Assembly: GCF_030994125.1 (NCBI RefSeq)
Contig: NZ_CP099917.1
Coordinates: forward strand, 2,390,001 to 2,454,000
Direction: 5' to 3'
Length of the DNA stretch: 64,000 nucleotides
From: Pseudoalteromonas xiamenensis
GTDB lineage: Bacteria > Pseudomonadota > Gammaproteobacteria > Enterobacterales > Alteromonadaceae
Within the stretch, counting starts at the first letter, position 1. Every line of letters begins with the position of its first letter. The position numbers and the translations under genes were made by a program. Under the pieces are notes generated by a model. That model was not told the origin of the DNA. It searched no databases and saw only the letters and a list, made by a program, of their open reading frames with translations. This document shows, one piece after another, positions 55,926-64,000 of the stretch.

Positions 55926-57367
55926 TGCAGTCGCAGTTATTGCCAAGTCGCGCAGCGCTTATCGATAGAATTGCGCTTCAACTCGAATATGGTCAACAGA
56001 TTATTAACGTCGTTGGCCAGTCTGGATTGGGTAAGAGCTATTTACTCGAGTCTTTCATTACTGACAAATACCCTGAATTCAACAAAGCATTCGTGCAGGT
56101 TTCGGCAACGTTGACCGACAACGAGTTGATGCACGCGCTACTTGAACATAGTTTTAGAGCGCCTCTAGTTGACCATAATCTGTCATTATATGAAAACTTC
56201 CAATTACTGCATCAACATGCGCCATGCGGACCGTGTCTCTGGATTTTAGATGGTGGGCGTCATCTGTCCGATGAAATAATTGAACAGCTCAACCGTCTGG
56301 TCAAAACCAGCAATGAAACAATATATATTTTAATTGGTTCTCAACAAGCGAACATGATAGTCGGTGCGCTTGATATTCATCTTGAGCCATTGACGTGGCA
56401 CGAAAGTAAGCAACTAATGCAGTGGTACTTCAAAAATCTCCCGATGGATGAAGACCCAATTTTCCAGACGTTTATAGAATCATCCCGAGGTAACCCTGCT
56501 TTGTTGTTATCGTGGAAACCAGAGGAACAATCAACCAACTTACGTGAAAAGAAACCTTCAAACTGGCATTGGCATTTTCTTGTCCTAACCATTGTGTTGG
56601 CTGTGCTTGCTGTAGGGTTATTGTATAAGAAAGAGCTTGTCACGCTGTTACCTGATGAACAAGTCGTAGATGTGCCAGAACTGGTGTTGCCGCCCCCTCA
56701 GTTGAATGAGCAACCGACAAACGAGGTTGTAGAAGCCCCAGCGACAACGTCTAATATTAATTCTTCGATTGAGCTCGATAAATCAAGTGACTCGGTCGAT
56801 ACTGCTGATTCGGCGATGGTGCTAAACACCACGGTGAAAAATGATGTGCAGAGCATTTTGTCTGATCTGGAGCCGATAGTCACTCAGCCTGCAGAGGTGA
56901 ATAAGGATACTGAACTACCACAAATTGCAAAACAAACGGTAAAGAGTCCAATTGACCATTCTGGCGTCTTAGAAGAAAAAACGGACGACCAAAAAACGGA
57001 GTTAGTGGTTGTCATGCCAGACACGAATGCAACGATTTCCGAGGAACCGAAGCTCAGCATCCATTCAATCGATGATTCATCGTGGTACGTCGCGTTGGAA
57101 TCGAGTGCGTGGACTATTCAAGTGATGGCTGTGACAGACGACAAAGATGCTCAGGCATTTAGGGATGAGTTTCCGAACCTCAACGCAAAAGTCTATCCAG
57201 CATTGCGAAAGGGGACTTGGTGGTATGTGGTTACTGTTGGACAGTATGCAAACATAGCAGAGGCTAAATCTGCCCGCCAGGAATTACCAGAGAATGTGTT
57301 AAAAAACCAACCGTTCTATAAAAAAGTCAGCCAAATCCAAGAAGAAATTCGCGCTTCATCTCGGTAA
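55925..57367 (+). CDS. damX: DamX-like cell-division protein (ATPase-like domain + SPOR)
   Basis: A 480-residue protein. A cytoplasmic AAA-like domain (about 1-195) has Walker A VGQSGLGKSY and a DGGRHL Walker-B-like motif. One membrane helix lies at about 218-236. A long acidic low-complexity periplasmic linker follows (about 245-370), then a C-terminal SPOR domain (about 385-475, WTIQVMAV...GTWWYVVTVGQY) that targets septal peptidoglycan. It sits where damX is found in E. coli, between aroB and dam. E. coli DamX is 428 residues, so the linker is longer here. Confidence 0.87.
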   Translation: MQSQLLPSRAALIDRIALQLEYGQQIINVVGQSGLGKSYLLESFITDKYPEFNKAFVQVSATLTDNELMHALLEHSFRAPLVDHNLSLYENFQLLHQHAPCGPCLWILDGGRHLSDEIIEQLNRLVKTSNETIYILIGSQQANMIVGALDIHLEPLTWHESKQLMQWYFKNLPMDEDPIFQTFIESSRGNPALLLSWKPEEQSTNLREKKPSNWHWHFLVLTIVLAVLAVGLLYKKELVTLLPDEQVVDVPELVLPPPQLNEQPTNEVVEAPATTSNINSSIELDKSSDSVDTADSAMVLNTTVKNDVQSILSDLEPIVTQPAEVNKDTELPQIAKQTVKSPIDHSGVLEEKTDDQKTELVVVMPDTNATISEEPKLSIHSIDDSSWYVALESSAWTIQVMAVTDDKDAQAFRDEFPNLNAKVYPALRKGTWWYVVTVGQYANIAEAKSARQELPENVLKNQPFYKKVSQIQEEIRASSR

Positions 57368-57418
57368 ACCGGATGCTTTAGTGTAGAATCGCGCAATTCA
57401 GAAAAGAAATTAAGACCC

Positions 57419-58249
57419 ATGCAAACAAAAACGAGAGCCTTTTTAAAATGGGCCGGCGGAAAATACACGTTAGTTGAGGACATTGCTCGTCGCCTAAGAC
57501 TTGCCAATGCGGACGCTGATACGTTGATTGAGCCTTTTGTTGGTGCGGGATCTGTGTTTTTAAATACCAATTACAAACACTACATTCTCAACGACATCAA
57601 TGCAGATTTAATTAACCTCTACAAAGAGTTAAAAACTTCGCCTGATGAGTTTGTGAGTGATGCAAAAAAGCTGTTTGTCGAGCTCAATAACCACCCCGAT
57701 GCGTATTACAGTTATCGTCAGCAGTTTAACGAAAGTGTTGATGTGTATGAACGTGCGATTTTATTTTTGTACATGAACCGACATGGTTACAATGGTTTGT
57801 GTCGGTACAACCTCAAAGGGTCGTTCAACGTGCCATTTGGAAAATATAAAAAACCATATTTTCCTGAAAATGAGTTGTATGCATTCGCCAGCAAAGCACA
57901 ACAGGCAACGTTTACCTGTCAAAGTTATGAGAAAGTTTTTGCTAGCATGCCAAACAATGCTGTCGTGTATTGTGATCCGCCTTACGTGCCGCTTAGTAAA
58001 ACAGCCTCTTTTACCGCATATGCTAAAGGGGGATTTAATTTGGACGATCAGGCAAATTTGGCAAACTTGGCCGAAAACGCTGCATTCGTTTCAAAGACGC
58101 CGGTGCTCATATCGAACCATGACACGGTTTGGACACGTAAAATATACGAACAAGCCCATCTCGATGTTATTCAAGTCAAGCGTACGATAAGTCCTAAAGG
58201 GAATAGTCGTAACGCCGTAAACGAATTAATGGCGTTATATCGTCGTTAG
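57419..58249 (+). CDS. dam: DNA adenine methyltransferase Dam
   Basis: A 276-residue class alpha N6-adenine methyltransferase for GATC sites. The SAM-binding FLKWAGGKY is at 8-16 and EPFVGAGSVF at about 42-51. The catalytic DPPY is in VYCDPPYVPL near 182, and SNHDTVWTR is in the C-terminus. It serves mismatch repair and replication timing. TAGAAT (about 57384) upstream may be a separate promoter within the block. Confidence 0.96.
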   Translation: MQTKTRAFLKWAGGKYTLVEDIARRLRLANADADTLIEPFVGAGSVFLNTNYKHYILNDINADLINLYKELKTSPDEFVSDAKKLFVELNNHPDAYYSYRQQFNESVDVYERAILFLYMNRHGYNGLCRYNLKGSFNVPFGKYKKPYFPENELYAFASKAQQATFTCQSYEKVFASMPNNAVVYCDPPYVPLSKTASFTAYAKGGFNLDDQANLANLAENAAFVSKTPVLISNHDTVWTRKIYEQAHLDVIQVKRTISPKGNSRNAVNELMALYRR

Positions 58250-58343
58250 TCAATCTGTCGAATTCTCGCGAGACCGAAATCACAGGTATTGCGTTAAGTA
58301 AACGCGTAATCCTAGTCGCAATTTCTATTAATATATTGGTCGT

Positions 58344-58532
58344 TCAGTCCGCGGTTGGGGTAATTAAATTGACTAAGGCAAGCAGTACGATGATAAATAG
58401 GACAACGAGTATCACGCCAATAACGATGTATGGAAGAGGTCTTGGTTGATGGAAATCACGTTGGCGCTTAGTTTCACTTTGTACGCCAAACATCGCAGCC
58501 AGCACGCTTTGTAAGACACTAAGCCACCGCAT
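58344..58532 (-). CDS. DUF2970 family small membrane protein
   Basis: A 62-residue protein with an N-terminal amphipathic region (LSVLQSVLAAMFGVQSETKRQRDF) followed by a single hydrophobic helix at about 33-56. This is the DUF2970 pattern common in Alteromonadales and other proteobacteria; function unknown. It lies on the strand opposite to the dam-rpe block, 11 bp downstream of the small exported protein gene, and may be co-transcribed with it. Confidence 0.8.
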   Translation of the reverse strand: MRWLSVLQSVLAAMFGVQSETKRQRDFHQPRPLPYIVIGVILVVLFIIVLLALVNLITPTAD

Positions 58533-58543
58533 GGTAGTACGTC

Positions 58544-58831
58544 TTACAAGCCTGGGATACTAGTGTTTTTGGTGCTTTTATCGCCACCTAACAGCAGTTC
58601 AAGAAGATCAAGGTAATGGAATTGTGCACTGCCGCTGTTGCCTGTTAGCCAATTGATCCATTCACTGCCAACTTGCTTTTGACAAACGGCTTGGTTCATT
58701 TTACTTGTTTGCTGACATCCACAACTCGCGTCTGCAAGTAAGGTGTCGTCTTGACCATCGAATGACACTACGCCAACTGAAGCTGTGATAAACGTAGCAA
58801 CTAAAAGCGTCCGTGTTTTAAGGCGTATCAT
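58544..58831 (-). CDS. small exported cysteine-containing protein of unknown function
   Basis: A 95-residue protein when started at the ATG 58831 (MIRLKTR), which gives a signal-peptide-like N-terminus (hydrophobic at about 8-22). A longer start at 58885 would bury it. The mature part has three Cys (CGCQ...C) near 38-51 and a Leu-rich segment, LDLLELLLGG. I do not recognise a family. It interrupts the otherwise continuous dam-rpe-gph-trpS block together with the DUF2970 gene. Disulfide or metal binding is possible but unproven. Confidence 0.55.
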   Translation of the reverse strand: MIRLKTRTLLVATFITASVGVVSFDGQDDTLLADASCGCQQTSKMNQAVCQKQVGSEWINWLTGNSGSAQFHYLDLLELLLGGDKSTKNTSIPGL

Positions 58832-59025
58832 AATACCACTCCAACTCACTTGGTAATTCCCAAATAGTACACAAAAATTGGTCAATAAACAAACTTTTCT
58901 CTACCTTATTTTGGAAACAAATAGATTGATGTACAACAACATTTGGATATTCAAAGAATAATTTTATGGAGTGGGTCAAATTGCGGTAAAGTATAGCCAG
59001 TATCTAGTCGTTCAAGGGTTTCACT

Positions 59026-59694
59026 ATGTCTCAATTTTTGATTGCACCATCCATTTTATCTGCGGATTTTGCCAGATTAGGTGACGATGTTGCGCGCGTC
59101 CTCGATGCCGGCGCCGATGTTGTTCATTTCGATGTGATGGATAATCACTATGTCCCAAATCTAACATTTGGTCCCATGGTTTGCCAGGCGTTAAGAGCCT
59201 ATGGAATTGCAGCACCAATAGATGTGCATCTGATGGTGAAGCCTGTCGACAGTTTAATCCCTGAATTTGCGAAAGCGGGCGCCAGCATCATTACTTTCCA
59301 TCCGGAAGCGAGCGAGCACATAGATAGAAGTCTTGCGCTTATCAAAGAAAACGGTTGTGAGGCTGGGCTGGTTTTTAACCCAGCGACGCCACTTCATTAT
59401 CTTGATTATGTGATGGACAAAGTCGACCAAATTCTTCTAATGTCAGTAAATCCAGGTTTTGGCGGACAGAGCTTCATTCCAAATACGTTAGATAAACTGC
59501 GCCAAGTACGTGAGCGTATCGATGCGTCGGGTCGCAGCATTCGTTTGGAAGTTGATGGAGGTGTGAAAGTAGACAACATCGCAGAAATTGCAGCGGCTGG
59601 AGCAGACATGTTCGTTGCTGGCTCGGCTATTTTTAGTCAACCAGATTACAAACACGTTATCGAGGCGATGCGCGCAGAATTAGCAAAGGTTTAA
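59026..59694 (+). CDS. rpe: ribulose-phosphate 3-epimerase
   Basis: A 222-residue TIM-barrel enzyme interconverting ribulose-5-phosphate and xylulose-5-phosphate. The motifs [31 protein letters not shown] (metal and catalytic Asp), DVHLMV and [14 protein letters not shown] are intact, as is EVDGGV with the second catalytic Asp. It is followed by gph after 2 bp. Confidence 0.97.
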   Translation: MSQFLIAPSILSADFARLGDDVARVLDAGADVVHFDVMDNHYVPNLTFGPMVCQALRAYGIAAPIDVHLMVKPVDSLIPEFAKAGASIITFHPEASEHIDRSLALIKENGCEAGLVFNPATPLHYLDYVMDKVDQILLMSVNPGFGGQSFIPNTLDKLRQVRERIDASGRSIRLEVDGGVKVDNIAEIAAAGADMFVAGSAIFSQPDYKHVIEAMRAELAKV

Positions 59695-59696
59695 TC

Positions 59697-60359
59697 ATGG
59701 CGGTTAAGGGCATTTTATTTGATTTAGACGGGACCTTAGTCGACAGTGCCGAAGATATGTACATGGCGCTGAATTTGACACTGACGGAAGTGGCTTATCC
59801 TGTGGTCAGTCACGCGTTAGTGACGACTTGGGTGGGTAATGGCATCGATATGTTAGTTAAGCGTGGACTCAGCGGTTCAATGGAAGTGAACCCAACTTTA
59901 CCTACGGAAACGGTGGACTACGCAATTTCACGTTTTAAACTCCATTACGCTGAAATTGTTGGGCAATATGCTGCGCTTTATCAAAATGTCTTGGTGGGAT
60001 TGAGTGCGCTTGCTGCGTTTCCAAAAGCGATTGTGACCAATAAAAATCGAGACTTTACGGAAACGCTTTTAAATAAATTGGGTATTGCATCTCATTTTCC
60101 GGTGTTGGTATGTGGGGATGATGGACAGAGAAAGCCAAGTCCAGAGCCGTTGCTCAATGCTTGCAAAGCACTGGGATTGAAACCTGAAGACGTGATGATG
60201 GTGGGCGACTCAAAAAGTGATCTAGTTGCTGCCAATGCAGCAGGAATTCCCGCAATAGCCTTGACCTATGGCTATCATCAAGGCGAAAATTTACAAGAAT
60301 TTAATCCACAGTACCTCTTAGATGGATTCTTGGATATAATCCCTGTTTTAATGAAATAG
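59697..60359 (+). CDS. gph: phosphoglycolate phosphatase
   Basis: A 220-residue HAD phosphatase. DLDGTLVDS is at 8-16 (nucleophile Asp8), motif II Thr is in AIVTNKNRDF, motif III Lys is in GQRKPSPEPLL, and motif IV is MMVGDSKSDLVAANAAG. It removes 2-phosphoglycolate, for example from repaired DNA ends. The order rpe-gph-trpS matches E. coli. Confidence 0.93.
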   Translation: MAVKGILFDLDGTLVDSAEDMYMALNLTLTEVAYPVVSHALVTTWVGNGIDMLVKRGLSGSMEVNPTLPTETVDYAISRFKLHYAEIVGQYAALYQNVLVGLSALAAFPKAIVTNKNRDFTETLLNKLGIASHFPVLVCGDDGQRKPSPEPLLNACKALGLKPEDVMMVGDSKSDLVAANAAGIPAIALTYGYHQGENLQEFNPQYLLDGFLDIIPVLMK

Positions 60360-60385
60360 CAATTAACAAAACGTAAAGGAACATC

Positions 60386-61390
60386 ATGACTAAACCTGTA
60401 GTGTTAAGCGGCATTCAGCCAACCGGTGGTATGACAATTGGTAACTATGTTGGTGCAATTAACCAGTGGCTTAGCTTGCAAGAAGATCACGAAAGTTTCT
60501 TTATGTTGGTTGACCTGCATGCGATCACCATTCGCCAGGAACCTGAAGTGCTCAAAAACCGTGTACTTGATGGTATTGCGCTATACGCCGCATGTGGCAT
60601 TGATCCGGAAAAGGCAGCACTTTTTGTTCAGTCACAAGTGCCTGAGCACGCACAATTGGCGTGGGTACTCAACTGTTACGCGCAGATGGGTGAATTGAAC
60701 CGCATGACGCAATTTAAAGATAAATCGGCTAAAAATGCGAACAACATCAACGTTGGTTTATTTGCATACCCAGTGCTACAAGCAGCAGATATTCTACTAT
60801 ATCAAGCGGATCAAGTGCCGGTCGGAGAAGATCAAAAGCAGCATCTTGAATTAACGCGCGATATCGCGACTCGATTCAATAACTTATACGGTGATGTATT
60901 CAAAATTCCAGAGCCTTACATTCCTGAACTTGGCGCTCGAGTGATGAGCCTTCAAGATCCGCTAAAGAAAATGTCGAAATCGGATGACAATCCGAATGGT
61001 TACGTGATGTTGTTGGACGAGCCAAAGCAAATCGAGAAAAAGCTGAAAAAAGCAGTCACGGATTCAGACGAGCAAGCTCGTATCTATTTTGACCGTGATG
61101 AAAAGCCGGGTGTATCGAATTTGCTGACATTACTCTCCGTTGCAACAAAACGCAGCGTTGACGATCTTGTACCAGACTATGCGGACAAGATGTATGGTCA
61201 TTTGAAGAAAGACACAGCAGATGCTGTTGTTGCTATGCTTGAACCTATCCAAGCACGTTTCAAGGCCATTCGCGAAGATCAAACGTTATTAAACCAAATT
61301 ATGCGTTCTGGTGCGGAAAAAGCAGGTGCGCGTGCAGAGCAAACCTTGAAAAAAGTGTACGACGCACTTGGTTTTATTCCAAGACCATAG
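60386..61390 (+). CDS. trpS: tryptophanyl-tRNA synthetase
   Basis: A 334-residue class I aminoacyl-tRNA synthetase. The HIGH-type motif is [12 protein letters not shown] near 13-24, with [15 protein letters not shown] near 145 and the KMSKS signature LKKMSKSD near 193. The length equals E. coli TrpS (334). AAAGGAAC precedes the ATG. Last gene of the aroK block, closed by a terminator. Confidence 0.98.
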   Translation: MTKPVVLSGIQPTGGMTIGNYVGAINQWLSLQEDHESFFMLVDLHAITIRQEPEVLKNRVLDGIALYAACGIDPEKAALFVQSQVPEHAQLAWVLNCYAQMGELNRMTQFKDKSAKNANNINVGLFAYPVLQAADILLYQADQVPVGEDQKQHLELTRDIATRFNNLYGDVFKIPEPYIPELGARVMSLQDPLKKMSKSDDNPNGYVMLLDEPKQIEKKLKKAVTDSDEQARIYFDRDEKPGVSNLLTLLSVATKRSVDDLVPDYADKMYGHLKKDTADAVVAMLEPIQARFKAIREDQTLLNQIMRSGAEKAGARAEQTLKKVYDALGFIPRP

Positions 61391-61412
61391 TAATTCGGCC
61401 GTTTCAAAATAA

Positions 61413-61440
61413 AAAGGGGACTGCGGTTCCCTTTATTTTT
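61413..61440 (+). terminator. trpS terminator
   Basis: AAAGGGGA CTGCGG TTCCCTTT (one G-T pair) followed by ATTTTT, 22 bp after trpS. Confidence 0.8.
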
Positions 61441-61577
61441 GGATGAGATTATTGACGTCTCGTTCAACCTGAACGCGTATTTTTGCCAATAACTACCTCC
61501 GGCAAGCGTGATTCGTGTACAATGCCGCTGTTTATAAAACGGTGTGTGTTGCACCGAGTTTTAATGGGTTCGTGTTC

Positions 61578-62159
61578 ATGTTGTTGATGATAGATAATTA
61601 CGATTCATTCACGTATAACTTAGTGCAGTACTTTCAGCGACTCGATCAAGAAGTGATAGTAAAACGCAACGATGAAATTTCGATTGCGCAAATTAAACAA
61701 TTAAAGCCAAAACACATCGTTATTTCGCCCGGGCCTTGCACGCCAAATGAAGCGGGGGTCTCACTTCAAGTCGTGGAGCAATTAAAAGGGCTTTACCCTA
61801 TTCTCGGTATTTGTCTTGGACATCAGACGATAGCAAAAGCACTGGGTGCGAATGTTATTCGCGCAAAAACCGTGATGCACGGCAAAACTTCCGTACTACA
61901 CCACAACCATAAAGGGGTCTTCCAAGACCTACCTACACAATTCAATGTTTGCCGCTATCATTCGCTTGTCGTCGAGCAATCTTCCTTGCCAAGCTCGCTA
62001 GAAATGACGGCTTGGACACAGCAAACGGACGGTTCTATTGAGGAAATAATGGGGTTGTTACACACGGAATTAGCACTCGAAGGTATGCAATTTCATCCCG
62101 AAGCAATCCTAACGGAATATGGTCTGACTCTACTTGATAACTTTATTCGTCGCTTCTAA
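61578..62159 (+). CDS. pabA: aminodeoxychorismate synthase glutamine amidotransferase
   Basis: A 193-residue class I glutamine amidotransferase. LMIDNYDSFTYNLVQYF opens the protein, ISPGPCTPNEAG forms the oxyanion region, GICLGHQ carries the nucleophile Cys (about 79) and FHPEAIL the His/Glu pair. It passes ammonia to PabB (or to TrpE in dual-use versions). Nearness to argD matches the pabA locus of E. coli, hence the symbol. The start is ATG 61578; 61587 is possible. Confidence 0.9.
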   Translation: MLLMIDNYDSFTYNLVQYFQRLDQEVIVKRNDEISIAQIKQLKPKHIVISPGPCTPNEAGVSLQVVEQLKGLYPILGICLGHQTIAKALGANVIRAKTVMHGKTSVLHHNHKGVFQDLPTQFNVCRYHSLVVEQSSLPSSLEMTAWTQQTDGSIEEIMGLLHTELALEGMQFHPEAILTEYGLTLLDNFIRRF

Positions 62160-62276
62160 CCTATAATAAGCGTCTACAGAAAATGTGATTTATTAGTAAA
62201 ATCGGGATAGTATTACGGTAAGTAAGCCAAAAGCATCATTTCTTTTTTAGAATCACGTAAAGTAATTAGAGGATCC

Positions 62277-63449
62277 ATGAGCCAAGATATCCGCCAGTCA
62301 AGGATTGCTCAAGCGTTAGCGCAGCGAGCTCACGATGTGCTAATTAGCCATAATTTTGCTCAACAGCAAATTGGCTATATTCATACACTTGATCTCAATT
62401 ATGGTGAAGATATTCCACAGCGTACCATGTTGGACGTCGAAATTGCTGCGGCGTCAAAACGTCAGGAACTCAATTCAAGCCATTTAAAATACGTCGCGAA
62501 AGCCAGTAATCACTTACATCAAGTTATTGAATCAGCAATCGAAAACAAAAAAGAAGACTTAGAACAGCTTTACACCGAAGTAGTGGGAATTCAAGATACG
62601 GTGCCCACCATATTAGATCTTCTGTCCGTGCGCTCCGCCTCCGTCGGTAGATTAGAACCACTAGTTAATGATTTAAGTTGGCTGGGACGAGATTTAGTGT
62701 CTCTGGTGAACTTGCCACAATATCGGAAACAGTCAGCCAAAGGGACTGCAGTAAAGGTAGATACACCGGCACTGGCACTTAGGTATCTCGGTTTAGAAAA
62801 TCTTCAGTTTGTCATTCCAACGTTTGCGATGCGCCATTGGATGCCTCATGCTACCGAGCCATTTCCGTTGTTGAAACGCAAATTACGAGACTTATCGATG
62901 TCGACTGCCATTGCGGCAAGGCAGTTAGCCGAACTCGAGGGGGTCAACCCACAACATGCTTTCACCCTTGGTATGTTGATGGATCTTGGAAAAATTGCGG
63001 TGACGCGTCTTTATCTGCGAACGTTTGAGCAGGTATGGCAAAACAAGGTAATGATCGCACGCGAAAAAAACCACAAAGATCTTCACACCGCGCTGCTTGA
63101 GTTGAGCCCTGATCCGTTGTTTTTACGAAATCTGTTAATGCATGACAGCATGATTTTATCGGCAAAATTAATCGAGAAAATGGCCTTTCGCTATTTGCCA
63201 TTCAATGCGGTCATGGAAGAGTTAGTGGCGATCCACTCGTCCAACAATGAAGCTATCTCAGACCCATTACCTTTGACCCGAATTTTAACCAAAGCACACG
63301 GTTATGCTCAGTATCTGTTACTTAAAGACAGTAATTTGATTGAAGAAGACGAAGCACAAATGTGGTTTGAGCATTTAGGGTTGGATAAATCGTTGCTCGA
63401 ACACCTAGGAAAGTACAGCTACCATACGCTGCAGTTAACTATTTTATAA
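62277..63449 (+). CDS. HDOD-domain protein
   Basis: A 390-residue protein whose HDOD domain spans about 110-320 (VPTILDLLSVRSASVGRLEPLVNDLSWLGRDLVSLVN). The HDOD domain is an inactive relative of HD phosphohydrolases, without the His-Asp metal pair. The N-terminal about 100 residues are helical and of no recognised family. HDOD proteins act in signalling in many marine gammaproteobacteria. It stands alone between pabA and argD, with GAGGATCC before the ATG. Role unknown. Confidence 0.82.
   Translation: MSQDIRQSRIAQALAQRAHDVLISHNFAQQQIGYIHTLDLNYGEDIPQRTMLDVEIAAASKRQELNSSHLKYVAKASNHLHQVIESAIENKKEDLEQLYTEVVGIQDTVPTILDLLSVRSASVGRLEPLVNDLSWLGRDLVSLVNLPQYRKQSAKGTAVKVDTPALALRYLGLENLQFVIPTFAMRHWMPHATEPFPLLKRKLRDLSMSTAIAARQLAELEGVNPQHAFTLGMLMDLGKIAVTRLYLRTFEQVWQNKVMIAREKNHKDLHTALLELSPDPLFLRNLLMHDSMILSAKLIEKMAFRYLPFNAVMEELVAIHSSNNEAISDPLPLTRILTKAHGYAQYLLLKDSNLIEEDEAQMWFEHLGLDKSLLEHLGKYSYHTLQLTIL

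Positions 63450-64000
<551 letters not shown>

Noticed and set aside
58264..58273. Perfect palindrome TCTCGCGAGA after dam
   Set aside because: Ten bases with no repeat, no T tail and no neighbouring promoter; too short to claim a function.

Overview
The window reads as chromosomal DNA of a gammaproteobacterium of the Alteromonadales type (Pseudoalteromonas/Shewanella-like). The evidence is the gammaproteobacterial 23S and 5S rRNA and several conserved housekeeping blocks: rpmE, priA, ftsN and hslVU; metJ divergent from metBL; mrcA, pilMNOPQ and aroKB followed by damX, dam, rpe, gph and trpS; and pabA next to argD. The species cannot be named from what I can see. No tRNA gene, CRISPR array, insertion sequence or prophage was recognised.

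Layout. 1-3360: 23S rRNA, 5S rRNA, terminators and a broken 5S-like remnant. 4083-15382: a ten-gene minus-strand cluster that looks accessory. It encodes, in transcription order, an AfsA-like (A-factor synthase family) hotdog protein, a GST-fold protein, an atypical KASIII-like acyltransferase, an RND/MMPL exporter, a LolA-like periplasmic protein, an aromatic-ring-type flavin monooxygenase, an outer-membrane beta-barrel, a HAD-IB phosphatase, an SDR reductase and an exported SMP-30/gluconolactonase-like propeller. 15713-20936: an MFS exporter, a LysR regulator and a dienelactone-hydrolase/aldo-keto reductase operon. 21011-25464: hemN, a Cache chemoreceptor and a YeeZ-like SDR. 25525-30929: histidine-utilisation genes hutC, hutI and hutG with a degenerate GGDEF/EAL gene and rraA. 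31099-35099: PAP2 phosphatase, a frameshifted glycosyltransferase, an HBM chemoreceptor and a DUF971 protein. 35146-40230: hslU, hslV, ftsN, priA (frameshifted) and rpmE. 41039-46573: maeB and the methionine/threonine genes metJ, metB and metL. 46651-54139: mrcA and the type IV pilus alignment/secretin operon. 54307-61390: the aroK to trpS superoperon. 61578-64000: pabA, an HDOD gene and the start of argD.

The most interesting region is 4083-15382. It pairs the enzyme family that builds gamma-butyrolactone signals in Streptomyces with a phosphatase and a reductase (the other two activities of that pathway), an acyltransferase, a flavin monooxygenase and a complete inner membrane/periplasm/outer membrane export set. 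I infer a biosynthesis-and-export system for an acylated small molecule or envelope lipid, possibly a butenolide/butyrolactone. The product is unknown. A second candidate is a nested-stem RNA leader upstream of aroK (54151-54275).

Two genes (priA and the glycosyltransferase after the PAP2 gene) are each broken by what looks like one missing G in a poly-G run. This suggests homopolymer errors in the assembly rather than real loss.
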